Positions 45,083-54,704 are shown, counted from the first letter of the stretch. The stretch is 64,000 nucleotides of DNA from Macrococcus hajekii (GCF_004359505.1 NZ_SCWE01000002.1:248001-312000), one strand, 5' to 3'. The notes: a model not told the origin generated them from the sequence alone. Made by a program: numbers and translations.

Positions 45083-45898
45083 TCATTCTTCCGAAATCAT
45101 TGGATTGATAGTAAATGCATACAGTGACTTCTCCACCTCTTCTTTGAGATTATCAGTACGCCATTCTCTTTTATAGCCTAAGCAACTGCATATATAGTGA
45201 ACACCTTGTTCATAGAGTTTTTTTCTAAAATGGACGTGTCCCATAATACTTAATTCAATAGGATAGTTTTTATATAAGTCATCGTAATCTGATGTACCGA
45301 TAAAGGCATTGAAAAAGTTAAACAACCTGTTCGGAAGAGGTATGCTGAATGCAGGATGAGTGACGACATGAGTCATTAAAATAATTTTTTTATCTTTTAC
45401 TTGTTCTAACTGCTGTTTTGTTTCAGCTGCAAAGCGCCTAGAAATTGTTTTATCATCTGCGTTCCAATTCACGAATTCTTTATCTCTCCACTGCCCCCCT
45501 TTAAATCTCCCTCGTTCGAGACGTTCTGCTGTGTATTCAGCTGATGCATGACTGTGATCATACCATCCACAATGGCCGACGATGGCATAGTCGCCTATTA
45601 TATAAGGTCCATGCAGCAGGCATTCTGATTTTGACTTGAAATATTGATAAATTTGAGTAGTTTTTTCACCATTTTGACTCCATAAATCATGATTACCGGG
45701 TACAAATCGAATATCAATCTTCAATTTAAGCTGAAGGGTTTTAATAAAATGGTAAGACAATTTGTGATCTGAACTAATATCCCCTGCTATAAGTAGCATT
45801 TCAATATTCTTTTTCCGTACAGCTTGAACCAGAGCTTCTACATAATCATCAAATTGACTGTCTTCTATGTGAATATCTGAGATAGTACCAATGTTCAT
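45083..45898 (-). CDS. Calcineurin-like metallophosphoesterase
   Basis: 271 residues with the complete motif set: SDIHIED, AGDISSDH, GNHDLW, MTHVVTH and GHVHFR. Two-metal phosphoesterase of the YkuE/Icc-like group; substrate unknown. Second in-frame ATG (45898) is better spaced from AAGGA than the first (45904). Single gene with a weakly defined terminator. Confidence 0.88.
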   Translation of the reverse strand: MNIGTISDIHIEDSQFDDYVEALVQAVRKKNIEMLLIAGDISSDHKLSYHFIKTLQLKLKIDIRFVPGNHDLWSQNGEKTTQIYQYFKSKSECLLHGPYIIGDYAIVGHCGWYDHSHASAEYTAERLERGRFKGGQWRDKEFVNWNADDKTISRRFAAETKQQLEQVKDKKIILMTHVVTHPAFSIPLPNRLFNFFNAFIGTSDYDDLYKNYPIELSIMGHVHFRKKLYEQGVHYICSCLGYKREWRTDNLKEEVEKSLYAFTINPMISEE

Positions 45899-46062
45899 AT
45901 GCATTCCTTTCTATTAAAATCTTGTTTGTATTTTTACACTATATACATATATTTTACATATTAACTTAAATATTGTTTTAATTTACTGTAATATGTAATT
46001 AAAGAACAGAATTTTCTGATATGTTTTATTTTATCAGGTTTCTGAAAATGAAAGGGGATTGG

Positions 46063-47139
46063 ATGAAAAAAATATTTGTTATCAGTAGTGCATTTATCGG
46101 GATTATTGTAGGGGCAGGGTTTGCTTCTGGACAGGAAATTCTTCAATATTTCACAAGTTACGGTTTAGCGGGAGTTTATGCTGCTATACTAGCTACTATT
46201 CTTTTTACCTATATCGGTATGAATTTAGTATGGCTCGGCAGCCGCTTTAAAGCCACGGATCATCAGTTTGTGATTAAAGAGATTACGGATTATCCTGTAA
46301 TCGGTAGGTTACTATCTTGGATTATAGATATTGTTCTCATCATTACGCTTTTCAGCTTCGGTGTCGTTATGCTTGCAGGTGCGGGGTCTAACTTAGAACA
46401 GCAATTTGGTGTACCTCCATTTGTCGGCACATTGCTAATGACTATACTCGTTATTCTATGTGGGATGTTAAATGTCGATAAGGTCGTCAGCCTCATTGCT
46501 AATATCACACCCTTTATTATCGGTTTCTTAGTACTGATCTCCATTTACAGTTTTATGACTTTAGATGTACCACTGTCATCTTTAGAAGCAACTGCAACGT
46601 CGGTTAAATCTCCATTTTCAAGCTTAATCGTATCAGGTTTGAACTATGTCTCTATGAATATCGGCTTAGGTGCTGCCATGGCTATCGTAATGGGTGGTGC
46701 AGAGGTTAGCCGTAAAACAGCGGCTATCGGAGGACTGGTTGGAGGACTTGTACTCGGCTTAATGATTACAATCAGTTATTTCGCTATCTTCTCACAAATT
46801 GAAGACGTAAAAGATTTACCAATGCCGACACTAGGTATCGTCAATGAAATCTCTCCAATACTCGGTATCTTAATGTCAGTTGTTATTTTCGGTATGATTT
46901 TCAATACTGCGATCGGTATGTTTTACTCCTTTGCTGCGAGATTCACACAAGTTAACTCTAAGAAATTCAAGATCTTTTATACTATTGCAACATTGGCAGG
47001 TTTTGCGCTTAGCTTTGTAGGTTTCACACAGCTAGTCGGGAAAGTTTATCCGATTCTCGGTAACTTGAACTACTTGCTCGTTATCATTATTATGGTAGCG
47101 CCACTATGGTTAAAACATAAAGAAAAGAAAGCAATATAA
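46063..47139 (+). CDS. YkvI-like membrane transporter
   Basis: 358 residues with ten or eleven helices. N-terminal GAGFASGQEILQYFT is the hallmark of the COG3949/YkvI group, distantly related to the APC/NSS sodium symporter fold. Substrate unknown. Start MKKIFVISS has AAAGGGG eight bases upstream; the in-frame extension lacks a site. Ends in a clear terminator. Confidence 0.85.
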   Translation: MKKIFVISSAFIGIIVGAGFASGQEILQYFTSYGLAGVYAAILATILFTYIGMNLVWLGSRFKATDHQFVIKEITDYPVIGRLLSWIIDIVLIITLFSFGVVMLAGAGSNLEQQFGVPPFVGTLLMTILVILCGMLNVDKVVSLIANITPFIIGFLVLISIYSFMTLDVPLSSLEATATSVKSPFSSLIVSGLNYVSMNIGLGAAMAIVMGGAEVSRKTAAIGGLVGGLVLGLMITISYFAIFSQIEDVKDLPMPTLGIVNEISPILGILMSVVIFGMIFNTAIGMFYSFAARFTQVNSKKFKIFYTIATLAGFALSFVGFTQLVGKVYPILGNLNYLLVIIIMVAPLWLKHKEKKAI

Positions 47140-47144
47140 TTGTG

Positions 47145-47174
47145 AAGAGGCTTATCGTCCGATAAGCCTCTTCT
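47145..47174 (+). terminator. Terminator after the YkvI-like gene
   Basis: AAGAGGCTTATC and GATAAGCCTCTT arms with a four-base loop. Confidence 0.8.
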
Positions 47175-47216
47175 ACGTTTCATGTGGAACATATATACAA
47201 TACATAAAATGATAAT

Positions 47217-47405
47217 TTATACTGTCTTTTTATTTTTTGCTTTTGTCATTTCTTTTAAGCCTGCAGCAAATATGCCATAGCCCGTCACTGTTTTTATTAT
47301 CCACTGAGTAAAGCCACTGCGCTCTGAACGACGATTTAATAATGTGGGAATTAATGTGCTGATTGAATAAAGTGCCAACACTTTCTGATATCTTTTGTTC
47401 ATCAT
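47217..47405 (-). CDS. Small hypothetical protein
   Basis: 62 residues, basic (pI high), one moderately hydrophobic stretch (YSISTLIPTLL) and IIKTVTGYGIFAAGLKEMTK. AAAAAGGAGA precedes two adjacent ATG codons, so translation is likely. No known motif. It lies between a terminator and the divergent Zur-regulated GTPase gene and could share that intergenic control region. Confidence 0.65.
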   Translation of the reverse strand: MMNKRYQKVLALYSISTLIPTLLNRRSERSGFTQWIIKTVTGYGIFAAGLKEMTKAKNKKTV

Positions 47406-47487
47406 AACATCTCCTTTTTATAACTTTATTATAAAACATATATTATATATATACCTTTTAATTTATGGCGATTTTATGGTATATTAT

Positions 47488-47508
47488 AAAACGTAATTAT
47501 TACGTTTT
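47488..47508. promoter_or_regulatory. Zur operator
   Basis: Perfect 21-base palindrome with half sites AAAACGTAAT and ATTACGTTTT around a central T. It ends directly before the GAGTG site of the COG0523 GTPase gene. Half sites are nearly the same as those of the box at 13149-13169. Confidence 0.93.
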
Positions 47509-47520
47509 AGGAGTGTTGAA

Positions 47521-48720
47521 ATGAATAAAGTACCTGTTACTGTACTCAGTGGTTATCTCGGATCAGGAAAAACAACATTACTCAATCATCTACTACATAA
47601 TAAACGAGATATGCGTATTGCAGTCATCGTCAATGATATGGGCGAGATTAATATCGATGCGAATCTTGTTGCGAATACCGGTGGTCTTGATCAAACTGAT
47701 GAACAATTGGTCGAGTTGTCCAACGGCTGTATCTGCTGTACATTGCGTGAAGATTTACTGATTGAAGTAGAAAAACTGGTGAAAAAAGGCGGCATAGATT
47801 ATATCGTCATCGAATCAACAGGTATTTCTGAGCCCATTCCAGTTGCACAGACGTTCTCTTATATAGATAGTGAACTAGGTATTGATCTCACTGAGATATG
47901 CCGTCTGGATACGATGGTGACGGTAGTAGATGCGCATCGTTTCCTAAAAGACTTCCAGTCTGGTGATAAGTTACTTGACCGCAAGCAGGAAGTCGGTGAA
48001 ACTGATGACCGCGAAATTGCTGACTTATTGATTGATCAGATTGAGTTCTGTGATGTTCTGATTTTAAATAAAATTGATCTGGTGACTGAAGAAGAAAAAA
48101 TTAAGCTGAAACAAGTACTGACATCATTACAACCTGAAGCACTACTCATTGAAACAACACATGCCGAAGTAGAACCTGAATGCCTACTCAATACGCACCG
48201 CTTTGATTTTGAAAAAGTATCAGATTCTGCCGGATGGATACAGGAATTAACAGCTGGACATCATGAGCATACACCGGAAACTGAGGAGTATGGTATCTCA
48301 TCATTCGTCTATCATCGTCGTCTGCCCTTCCATCCTCAGCGTTTCCATGACTGGATGAACAAGATGGATGCAGCTATCATACGCGCAAAGGGTATTGTCT
48401 GGCTCAGCAATTATCACACCGTAGCCTGCCTCTTCTCTCAGGCAGGTCCGTCTGTTGATATTCAGCCTATTACTTTCTGGGTCGATGCGATGAGTGAACG
48501 CGCCAAACATCAGATTATCTCTGAACGACCTGATGTTCTGGAAGAATGGGACATTGAGTATGGTGATCGCCATACAAAATTCGTTATTATCGGTATTAAT
48601 CTTGATCAAGAGGCCATCACTCAGTCACTGGATGCTTGTCTCGTTAACTTCGATGAGATGAATCAAGACTGGACACAGTTCGACAACCCGTACGGCTGGA
48701 ATATCAGACAGCCTGAATAA
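47521..48720 (+). CDS. COG0523 zinc metallochaperone GTPase (ZagA/YciC type)
   Basis: 399 residues. GTPase motifs GYLGSGKTTL (11-20), ESTG and NKID; metal motif CxCC at Cys70, Cys72 and Cys73; histidine-rich GHHEHTPE at about 247. C-terminal CobW domain present. Zur-repressed members (YciC/ZagA) supply zinc to essential enzymes such as FolE under starvation. The perfect Zur box makes the zinc role firm. GGAG site precedes the ATG. Ends at a short terminator. Confidence 0.93.
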   Translation: MNKVPVTVLSGYLGSGKTTLLNHLLHNKRDMRIAVIVNDMGEINIDANLVANTGGLDQTDEQLVELSNGCICCTLREDLLIEVEKLVKKGGIDYIVIESTGISEPIPVAQTFSYIDSELGIDLTEICRLDTMVTVVDAHRFLKDFQSGDKLLDRKQEVGETDDREIADLLIDQIEFCDVLILNKIDLVTEEEKIKLKQVLTSLQPEALLIETTHAEVEPECLLNTHRFDFEKVSDSAGWIQELTAGHHEHTPETEEYGISSFVYHRRLPFHPQRFHDWMNKMDAAIIRAKGIVWLSNYHTVACLFSQAGPSVDIQPITFWVDAMSERAKHQIISERPDVLEEWDIEYGDRHTKFVIIGINLDQEAITQSLDACLVNFDEMNQDWTQFDNPYGWNIRQPE

Positions 48721-48727
48721 CAGTAAC

Positions 48728-48755
48728 GCCTAGGCACAGACCTAGGAGTTTTATT
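48728..48755 (+). terminator. Terminator of the COG0523 gene
   Basis: CCTAGG arms around CACAGA, followed by AGTTTTATT. Short but GC-containing. Confidence 0.7.
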
Positions 48756-48763
48756 ATATGGCA

Positions 48764-49174
48764 TTATTCGTTCTTTTTATGCTGAATGACATCGACATCT
48801 TTATTTTCTGCGATTTCCTTCGCACGTTTTACTGCCTCATTTTTTGTGTCATGGGTAGAGTCAGCACGCTTAGCTCCTTTAGTCTTCACTTGCCATGCAT
48901 GATTTACATAATAGACTTCCACATCATGATCCATCAGCTCTGGACGTGCTGATGAATCTTTTTTATGCTGCGTAATCTTCTTGTTTTTAAGTTCATTCAG
49001 TTCTTCATCAGATGCATCCTTAAACCATTCCTGCGCTTGTTTCGTTGCAATCGGAATAAGATCCTCTTCTTTATAACCATCTGTCATCATCGCATTGCCA
49101 ATATCAATCGCTTTCTTACGCTCTAACTGATCGAAATTTTTCCAACTGTTCGGATAATCATCCATCGTCCACAT
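48764..49174 (-). CDS. DUF2188-domain protein
   Basis: 136 residues, hydrophilic. N-terminal half (DYPNSWKNFDQLERKKAIDI) resembles a ChaB-like helical region; C-terminal half is a DUF2188 domain (VEVYYVNHAWQVKTKGAKRA, ending with KDVDVIQHK). DUF2188 proteins are small, often stress-induced; function unknown. GGAGAGA lies before the ATG. Convergent with the GTPase gene. Confidence 0.82.
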   Translation of the reverse strand: MWTMDDYPNSWKNFDQLERKKAIDIGNAMMTDGYKEEDLIPIATKQAQEWFKDASDEELNELKNKKITQHKKDSSARPELMDHDVEVYYVNHAWQVKTKGAKRADSTHDTKNEAVKRAKEIAENKDVDVIQHKKNE

Positions 49175-49337
49175 ATTTATCTCTCCTCCATGATATAGTC
49201 ACTATTCATTTAACCCCATTATCTCTGAATAATCATCTTATGTTCTTTTTCTCAACAGATAGATTAAAGCTGTTCATCGCTCCTGGATTAAGTGCGCTAT
49301 ATCATTAACTATAATCTTATTTGAAAGAAGGATTCAT

Positions 49338-49670
49338 ATGTTAAAAAAATTTATTTTAATCATCTTTACGATTATCGCGATTGCTTTATTAGCCTATACA
49401 TCTATCACTCAAAACGGATCTCAGAAGCTGTTAATGACCTTTCTCACACTCGGTTTTGGTCTCGCACTGTTACGATTATTCGTAAATCATTCAATTAAGA
49501 AAATGAAAGGTAAATCCATGGGAAGAAAATTATTATTTTTTGCTATTTTATTAAGTATAGGCCTACCTGTTCAATACTGGTTCAGAACCCGGATCTTAAT
49601 GACCATAGATCAAGAGTATCTGGCCAGCTGTATCACTATCTTAATAAGCGGAATGGTCATTATGACATGA
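49338..49670 (+). CDS. Hypothetical membrane protein
   Basis: 110 residues, four hydrophobic segments, basic middle loop (SIKKMKGKSMGRK). GAAGGA precedes the ATG at suitable distance. No recognisable family. Short isolated gene between a stress protein and a broken SDR gene. Confidence 0.7.
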   Translation: MLKKFILIIFTIIAIALLAYTSITQNGSQKLLMTFLTLGFGLALLRLFVNHSIKKMKGKSMGRKLLFFAILLSIGLPVQYWFRTRILMTIDQEYLASCITILISGMVIMT

Positions 49671-49731
49671 CTCGCTCATAAACTAACATTAAGATCATGA
49701 GAGTCTCAACTTGAATAATCTTGATCTTATA

Positions 49732-50368
49732 TTAGCAATACCGATTAAAACCTCCCTCACTATTAATCAGCAATTTTCTGGTAAATGGCAGGGTCTTTTT
49801 CAATATAACCCGTATCTGTCGGGCCTGGATTAACAACATTCACTCTTATATTACGGTCAGCCAGCGCGTATGAACATTGCATACCTAAATTCGTAATGGC
49901 TGCTTTTGATACAGCATAAGGTATCTCAGAAATTATCGGTCCTAAATGCTGACCAGATGTAAATAAAGTAATGCACCCTTTTTCTGACTTTAACTGTTTC
50001 TTAAAATATTGAATCAGTAGCATAGTTGCTGTCACGTTCGTCATAAGATGGTTATTAATATCTTCAGTATTCCATTTTCCAAGTTCACACTGTGTACTAT
50101 AAGCATGGCAAATAATCATATGTGAGAAGTCTTTGTCAGCCAATTCAGACAGCAATGATTCAATATTTTCTGATACTGATAAATCACAATCGCTCAACCT
50201 TATAAACTGATCTTGATATAAATCACCCGCATCAGAATAACCTATTTCATAATCATATTCACTGGAGCCATGTGCAAATACTTTGTACCCTTCTTCTAAA
50301 AAATGTCGTACTAAATTGGCGCCTATTCCACCTTTACAACTAACACCTGTTATTAATATACTTTTCAC
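49732..50368 (-). pseudogene. Short-chain dehydrogenase/reductase with internal deletion
   Basis: The main frame gives 201 residues from a GTG start (AAGGAAG upstream): Rossmann motif GVSCKGGIGANL, NVTATMLLIQ, catalytic YAVSK (Ser about 139, Tyr about 152) and NVVNPGPTDTGY. It stops at QKIAD (49763), about 45 residues short of a normal SDR. The next bases, in a shifted frame, encode LINSEGGFNRYC and stop, the canonical SDR C-terminus. So a segment encoding the last helix-loop region was deleted and the frame lost. Probably non-functional or altered. Encoded 30 bases after the esterase gene, same direction. Confidence 0.65.
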
Positions 50369-50398
50369 ACTTTCACTTCCTTACTTATTATTGGACTC

Positions 50399-51235
50399 TC
50401 AATCTGCTAACCCTCTTTTTAATGCTTCAATAGATTCTCTGATTGCCTTTTTGCTAATCCCCGAGTCTGGTACCATTGCTTCAAATTCATGATAACCGCC
50501 TGGATAGAGATGAAATTCAACAGGAACTCCTGCATCCGTTAATGCTCTCACATAGTTCATCGTCTCATCTCTGAAAGGGTCGAGTGAACCAACTGTTGTA
50601 TAAGTCGGTGGTAATTGACTGAAGTCAGTCTCTCTCATCGGTGCAGCATATTTCGGTGTGTCACCTTCCACACCTTTTAAGTACATAGACCAAGCGAAGC
50701 GATTTAAATCTCTGCTCCACACACGTTTATCCGTAAACTCATTACTGGAATAAGTCGTACATGAATCATCAAGCATTGGAAAGAGTGGCATCTGGAATTT
50801 AACATCAGGACCTTTTCTATCTCTCGCTAGCAATGTTAATGCTGCTGTTAATCCCCCGCCCGTACTGCCGCCTACTACAGCAACTTTAGTGGTATCTATA
50901 TTGAGTTTTTTATGTTCATTAACCATCCACTGAAGAGCAGCATAACAATCTTCAATTGCAGCAGGATATGGATTTTCGGGTGCTAATCGATAATCCACTG
51001 ATACCACTACACAGTTGATCTCTTTTACATATCGTGCACACTTGGCATCATCACCCTCTATTGAACCAAACATATAACCGCCACCATGAATAAAAAGAAC
51101 AGCTGGTAATTGAGCAGATTGATTAACCGGAGCGTACACTTTCACTCTGATGTCTACATTATCCATTTTATTTTTAATCATATATTCTTGCTGAGTAATA
51201 CCTGCATCGATATAAGGCTGAATTAATTTTTTCAT
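50399..51235 (-). CDS. Alpha/beta hydrolase, hormone-sensitive-lipase family (N-terminus possibly frameshifted)
   Basis: 278 residues from the ATG at 51235. Oxyanion motif HGGGYMFGS, nucleophile Ser in GGSTGGG (GDSAG in most relatives), Asp in SLDPFRDE and His in GGYHEF. An esterase acting on short acyl esters is expected. Upstream in another frame an ideal GGAGG and GTG (51332) open a 33-residue segment (EDRIHKELLETFKRQSP, then EETLPLLRGCYEK) that reads like the missing helical cap and would join if one A were removed from the A6 tract near 51230. Translation may instead start at the internal ATG (GGGGGTG upstream). Confidence 0.75.
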   Translation of the reverse strand: MKKLIQPYIDAGITQQEYMIKNKMDNVDIRVKVYAPVNQSAQLPAVLFIHGGGYMFGSIEGDDAKCARYVKEINCVVVSVDYRLAPENPYPAAIEDCYAALQWMVNEHKKLNIDTTKVAVVGGSTGGGLTAALTLLARDRKGPDVKFQMPLFPMLDDSCTTYSSNEFTDKRVWSRDLNRFAWSMYLKGVEGDTPKYAAPMRETDFSQLPPTYTTVGSLDPFRDETMNYVRALTDAGVPVEFHLYPGGYHEFEAMVPDSGISKKAIRESIEALKRGLAD

Positions 51236-51332
51236 AACACCCCCGAAGTAACGGCAATGTTTCTTCAGAAATGTTCATCGGTGACTGTCTTTTAAACGTT
51301 TCTAATAATTCCTTATGTATCCTATCTTCCAC
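51236..51332 (-). pseudogene. Out-of-frame N-terminal segment of the esterase gene
   Basis: Thirty-odd codons from GTG at 51330-51332 with GGAGG eight bases before it. Encodes a helical, charged segment typical for the cap of HSL-family esterases and runs directly into the esterase frame after a one-base discrepancy. Confidence 0.55.
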
Positions 51333-51484
51333 TCACTCTACCTCCACTCATATATTCACACACATCTTATTTCATTTATACTAGAAAAGTATACAAGGTA
51401 ACTATTAATGAAGCTATCTAAAACGGTGTAGGGCGTATGTGAGAAAGGAAACTCTCATTTCAATTATTGGAATAAAAAACTGAA

Positions 51485-51521
51485 AAAATAGAGAAGTAGC
51501 CTCAAAATAGCTGCTTCTCTT
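51485..51521 (-). terminator. Terminator of the 125-residue membrane protein gene
   Basis: AGAGAAGCAGC and GCTACTTCTCT arms (one mismatch) followed by ATTTTTT on the minus strand. Confidence 0.75.
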
Positions 51522-51551
51522 TCTTAGAAATAAAATTCACAGGAAATAAAG

Positions 51552-51929
51552 TTATCCATGATTCACTTCTCTCAGTCGTTTCAATACTTTCTTCTTATTG
51601 GCATCACTGATCCAGTAAATATACTGACCTTCTTCGTTTAAGTTCACTTCATAACGATTGCAGCCTGTGATGTGATAAATACTTTCAATGGGTGCATCCA
51701 GTTTCTTAGTTTCTCTATCCAATGCCATCATCAAGTCCGTATTATTTACTGAGCGACTGAATATAATCCAGCCCATGCCAAGTGCTAGAAGGAGTAGCAA
51801 AGTAAGAATGCGCCAATCTTCGATCTCCCAAACACGGTATGCTGTTAAATAAGCAATAGCACCAAATATTATCAGAATAAACTTCAGTGGATAGTGTCTA
51901 ACTTTATCGGTAACTCCCTTTAAGTCCAT
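51552..51929 (-). CDS. Hypothetical membrane protein
   Basis: 125 residues: two transmembrane helices (about 14-32 and 40-58) and a soluble C-terminal domain (YHITGCNRYEVNLNEEGQYI). No family recognised. The ATG (51929) is preceded by AAGGCAGGGCGCGAG, a moderate site. Stands alone. Confidence 0.7.
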   Translation of the reverse strand: MDLKGVTDKVRHYPLKFILIIFGAIAYLTAYRVWEIEDWRILTLLLLLALGMGWIIFSRSVNNTDLMMALDRETKKLDAPIESIYHITGCNRYEVNLNEEGQYIYWISDANKKKVLKRLREVNHG

Positions 51930-52028
51930 CTCGCGCCCTGCCTTCTTTTCGTTTTATACTCAATAGTATTATACCAAATATTGTATGTTACGTATCGTTA
52001 TTTCGAGCTATTGCCCATTTAGATAAAT

Positions 52029-52077
52029 AAAAGACTGCAGCCTCACTCTCTTCAGAAAGTTTGTCTGCAGTCTTTTT
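52029..52077. terminator. Terminator of the YhgE/Pip gene
   Basis: AAAAGACTGCAG and CTGCAGTCTTTT arms with a 24-base loop; T-run on either side. Confidence 0.75.
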
Positions 52078-52084
52078 AAATGAA

Positions 52085-53533
52085 TTAGTCTAAATCTCTT
52101 GTATTCAATCTGATATTCGGCATTTTCAGCTTTATTAAGTACGCTAGATATAATAAAGTTGCAAATACAATCCCTATAACCGCAATAATCATCATGGCCT
52201 GACTATATGGGATATTCCCATTAAAGCCAAAGATCGATTCTCGCAATGCTTTAATAACATAAGTCATCGGTGAATAAGTGTGCAATGTCTGGAAAAATTT
52301 ATTCGTTAACTGGATAGGGAATGTTCCTTCACTTGAACCGAGTTGTAGAATCAATACAATGATGGCCAGGAATTTACCAATGCTGCTGAAAGCACCTGTT
52401 AAGAATGTGACAATCATCATGGCTGTCAGTGACCAGAGAATGATGGTTGCTACAAAGTGAACAGGATTTTCAATCGTAATACCGATTACTTTAATAGTAA
52501 AAATGGCTAAAAACAGGCCTTGTAGTAGACCATGGAGAAGGATGAGCATCATTTTACTCGTCCACCATTTATATGCTCTATCTGTATGTCCCGCGCGTTT
52601 ATCAACTGGATAAATAGTTACAAAAGCAATTGCTCCGACATATAAGCTTAAGCTCAATACGTAAGGTGCAAAACTTTGACCGTAGTTATCTACTTTAGTG
52701 ACATCATTCTCATTAATAGAGACCGGATCACTGAGCATTTCAGCATTTTTCTTTTCAAATGAAAGATCAATAGATTTCTGTAATGACTCATCTATTTTAG
52801 CCGTCATCTTCTCAGTTGAACTTGATAATCCATTCAGACCTGATGTAACTTGTTTTGAACCTTCTGCCATCTTTGCTACTCCTGCATTTTGTGGAGACGG
52901 AAGTGCTGCCTGCAGCTGACCTAAACCATTATCAACTTGACCTGAACCCTGCGCAAGCTGGTCTTCAGCTTGTTTCATTTTTTTCAAGTTAGCAGAAAGT
53001 TCTTTTGTATTGTCTTCCATTTTTGTTGCCGAACTAAAAATTTCTTTCAAATAAATCTCACGGATGGCAAGCGAGATATTATCTTTAACCGCCTGAGCAC
53101 TTTTATCACCTATACTTTGACCTGAATAACTATAACCTGGATTCTTCTGCACATTTATTGTCAGTTTTTTAGGATTCTTTTCAAGTATTGTGGATGCATT
53201 TTCTGAAAAATCTTCCGGGAACTCAATAGCTGCAAAGTAGTCCCCTTTTTCAATACCTTTTGTAGCCTCATCTTGATCAACAAATTCCCACTTGAACTTA
53301 TCATTGTCTTTCAGCTTTTTAATGACACGTTCACCGAGATTCTCATTTTTATTTTGAATTTTAGCACCTTTATCATGGTTGACAATCGCAATAGGTAAAT
53401 CTTCTGTCTGACCATAAGGATCCCACATCGAATAAATAAAGACGGCACTATAAATAATAGGCAGAAATAATAAGACACATAATGCAACTAATAAAAACGG
53501 ATGCTTTGCTAATGCCTGGAAATCTTTCAACAT
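52085..53533 (-). CDS. YhgE/Pip-type membrane protein
   Basis: 482 residues: N-terminal helix, extracellular domain with YhgE signature LPIAIVNHDKGAKIQNKNEN, coiled-coil-rich middle (about 190-265, Gln/Leu-rich), and six C-terminal helices with ABC-2 character. Paralogue of the protein at 32261-33616. Role in export or cell-envelope stress is inferred from the family. GGAGGGAG precedes the ATG. No regulator adjacent. Confidence 0.87.
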   Translation of the reverse strand: MLKDFQALAKHPFLLVALCVLLFLPIIYSAVFIYSMWDPYGQTEDLPIAIVNHDKGAKIQNKNENLGERVIKKLKDNDKFKWEFVDQDEATKGIEKGDYFAAIEFPEDFSENASTILEKNPKKLTINVQKNPGYSYSGQSIGDKSAQAVKDNISLAIREIYLKEIFSSATKMEDNTKELSANLKKMKQAEDQLAQGSGQVDNGLGQLQAALPSPQNAGVAKMAEGSKQVTSGLNGLSSSTEKMTAKIDESLQKSIDLSFEKKNAEMLSDPVSINENDVTKVDNYGQSFAPYVLSLSLYVGAIAFVTIYPVDKRAGHTDRAYKWWTSKMMLILLHGLLQGLFLAIFTIKVIGITIENPVHFVATIILWSLTAMMIVTFLTGAFSSIGKFLAIIVLILQLGSSEGTFPIQLTNKFFQTLHTYSPMTYVIKALRESIFGFNGNIPYSQAMMIIAVIGIVFATLLYLAYLIKLKMPNIRLNTRDLD

Positions 53534-53717
53534 ATTCTCCCTCCTTAAAGTTATATTATTATATCATTTGTGTTTTTTTAATCTAATAAGTTGCTCATAG
53601 TACTTTTCTAAAATAACAAATGGCTTGTATTACTATCCTGATGAATTGAAGCTGCGAAAAACATAGATGCACTTAGTTTGTTATAATGTGACCAATATAG
53701 AATTTAAGGAGTCCTAC

Positions 53718-54551
53718 ATGCGAATTCAAGATCATTTAATTTTCAAGACACTGATTACGATTATAGGTTCATTTATTATCGCTATTAGTTTCAATCTTTT
53801 CCTGCTCCCCCATCATGTTCTAAGTAGTGGGCTGAGTGGTGCGGCACTTTTGATTCATATTTTGACGTCATATAATACAGGTATCATCAACTTGCTGATC
53901 AATCTGCCACTTATTATTTTAGGTTTTTTCAAACTGCCAAGACAAGTCATGTTACAATCCCTACTCAGTGTGGCGGTTATCTCATTCTTTTTATCAATTA
54001 TACCTATTATCAAGATTTCACCTGAACCTCTTGTAGATGTTATTTTTGGAGGCGTACTCTGCGGTGCTGGCGTCGGTATTATATTGAAGTATTCTGGCAC
54101 AACAGGCGGCATGGATATTATTGCGATGATCATCTCCCGCCAGAGCAACATTTCAATCGGCGCGATTATGACTATACTTAATGGTATCATTGTCCTCTGT
54201 TCAGGATTCTTTCTTGGCTGGAGCAGTGCGCTTACGACTTTAGTTTCTATCTATATTACAGGTAAAGCCATCGATACCATCTTCACGTCTCATATCAAGC
54301 TGACTATTAATATCGTGACGTCAGAAGGTGAGGCCGTAAGACAGGCGCTCATTGCATCTATTAGAAGAGGTATGACCATCAGTGATACACGAGGAGGCTA
54401 TACAGGAAAGCCCGCTCAGATGATTGTGATGGTACTGACGCGTTATGAACTGCAGGATGCCATACGTGTCGCAAAAGAAGCTGACCCTCACTGCTTTATC
54501 AATGTCTACGAGACAACTGAAGTGCACGGAAATTTTGCAAAATCAGGTTAG
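53718..54551 (+). CDS. YitT family membrane protein (DUF161/DUF2179)
   Basis: 277 residues: five or six helices (DUF161) with SSGLSGAALLIH and GTTGGMDIIAMI, then a cytoplasmic DUF2179 domain ending about residue 270. YitT proteins are common in Firmicutes and of unclear function. Start MRIQDHL follows AAGGAG; the in-frame extension has no site. The next gene is behind a Mn riboswitch and is separately transcribed. Confidence 0.88.
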   Translation: MRIQDHLIFKTLITIIGSFIIAISFNLFLLPHHVLSSGLSGAALLIHILTSYNTGIINLLINLPLIILGFFKLPRQVMLQSLLSVAVISFFLSIIPIIKISPEPLVDVIFGGVLCGAGVGIILKYSGTTGGMDIIAMIISRQSNISIGAIMTILNGIIVLCSGFFLGWSSALTTLVSIYITGKAIDTIFTSHIKLTINIVTSEGEAVRQALIASIRRGMTISDTRGGYTGKPAQMIVMVLTRYELQDAIRVAKEADPHCFINVYETTEVHGNFAKSG

Positions 54552-54623
54552 ACTTAGGCTCACTTTCTTTTCAAATTAACTTTTGCATGCTATAATGATA
54601 TTAATTAAATACCTATAGACATC

Positions 54624-54704
54624 TGTCGAAGGGGAGTAACTCTAGTATAATCTCGTCATTACGAAATCGTTGCATTTCCGGGATTATAGGGCTGATGCCT
54701 AGTG
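54624..54704 (+). ncRNA. Mn-sensing riboswitch (yybP-ykoY family)
   Basis: Contains the conserved AAGGGGAGTA element and the later GCTGATGCCTAGTGAG segment that flank an internal hairpin, as in the yybP-ykoY class. It is followed by an intrinsic terminator and a TerC-type Mn exporter gene. Mn2+ binding is expected to turn expression on. Confidence 0.9.
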
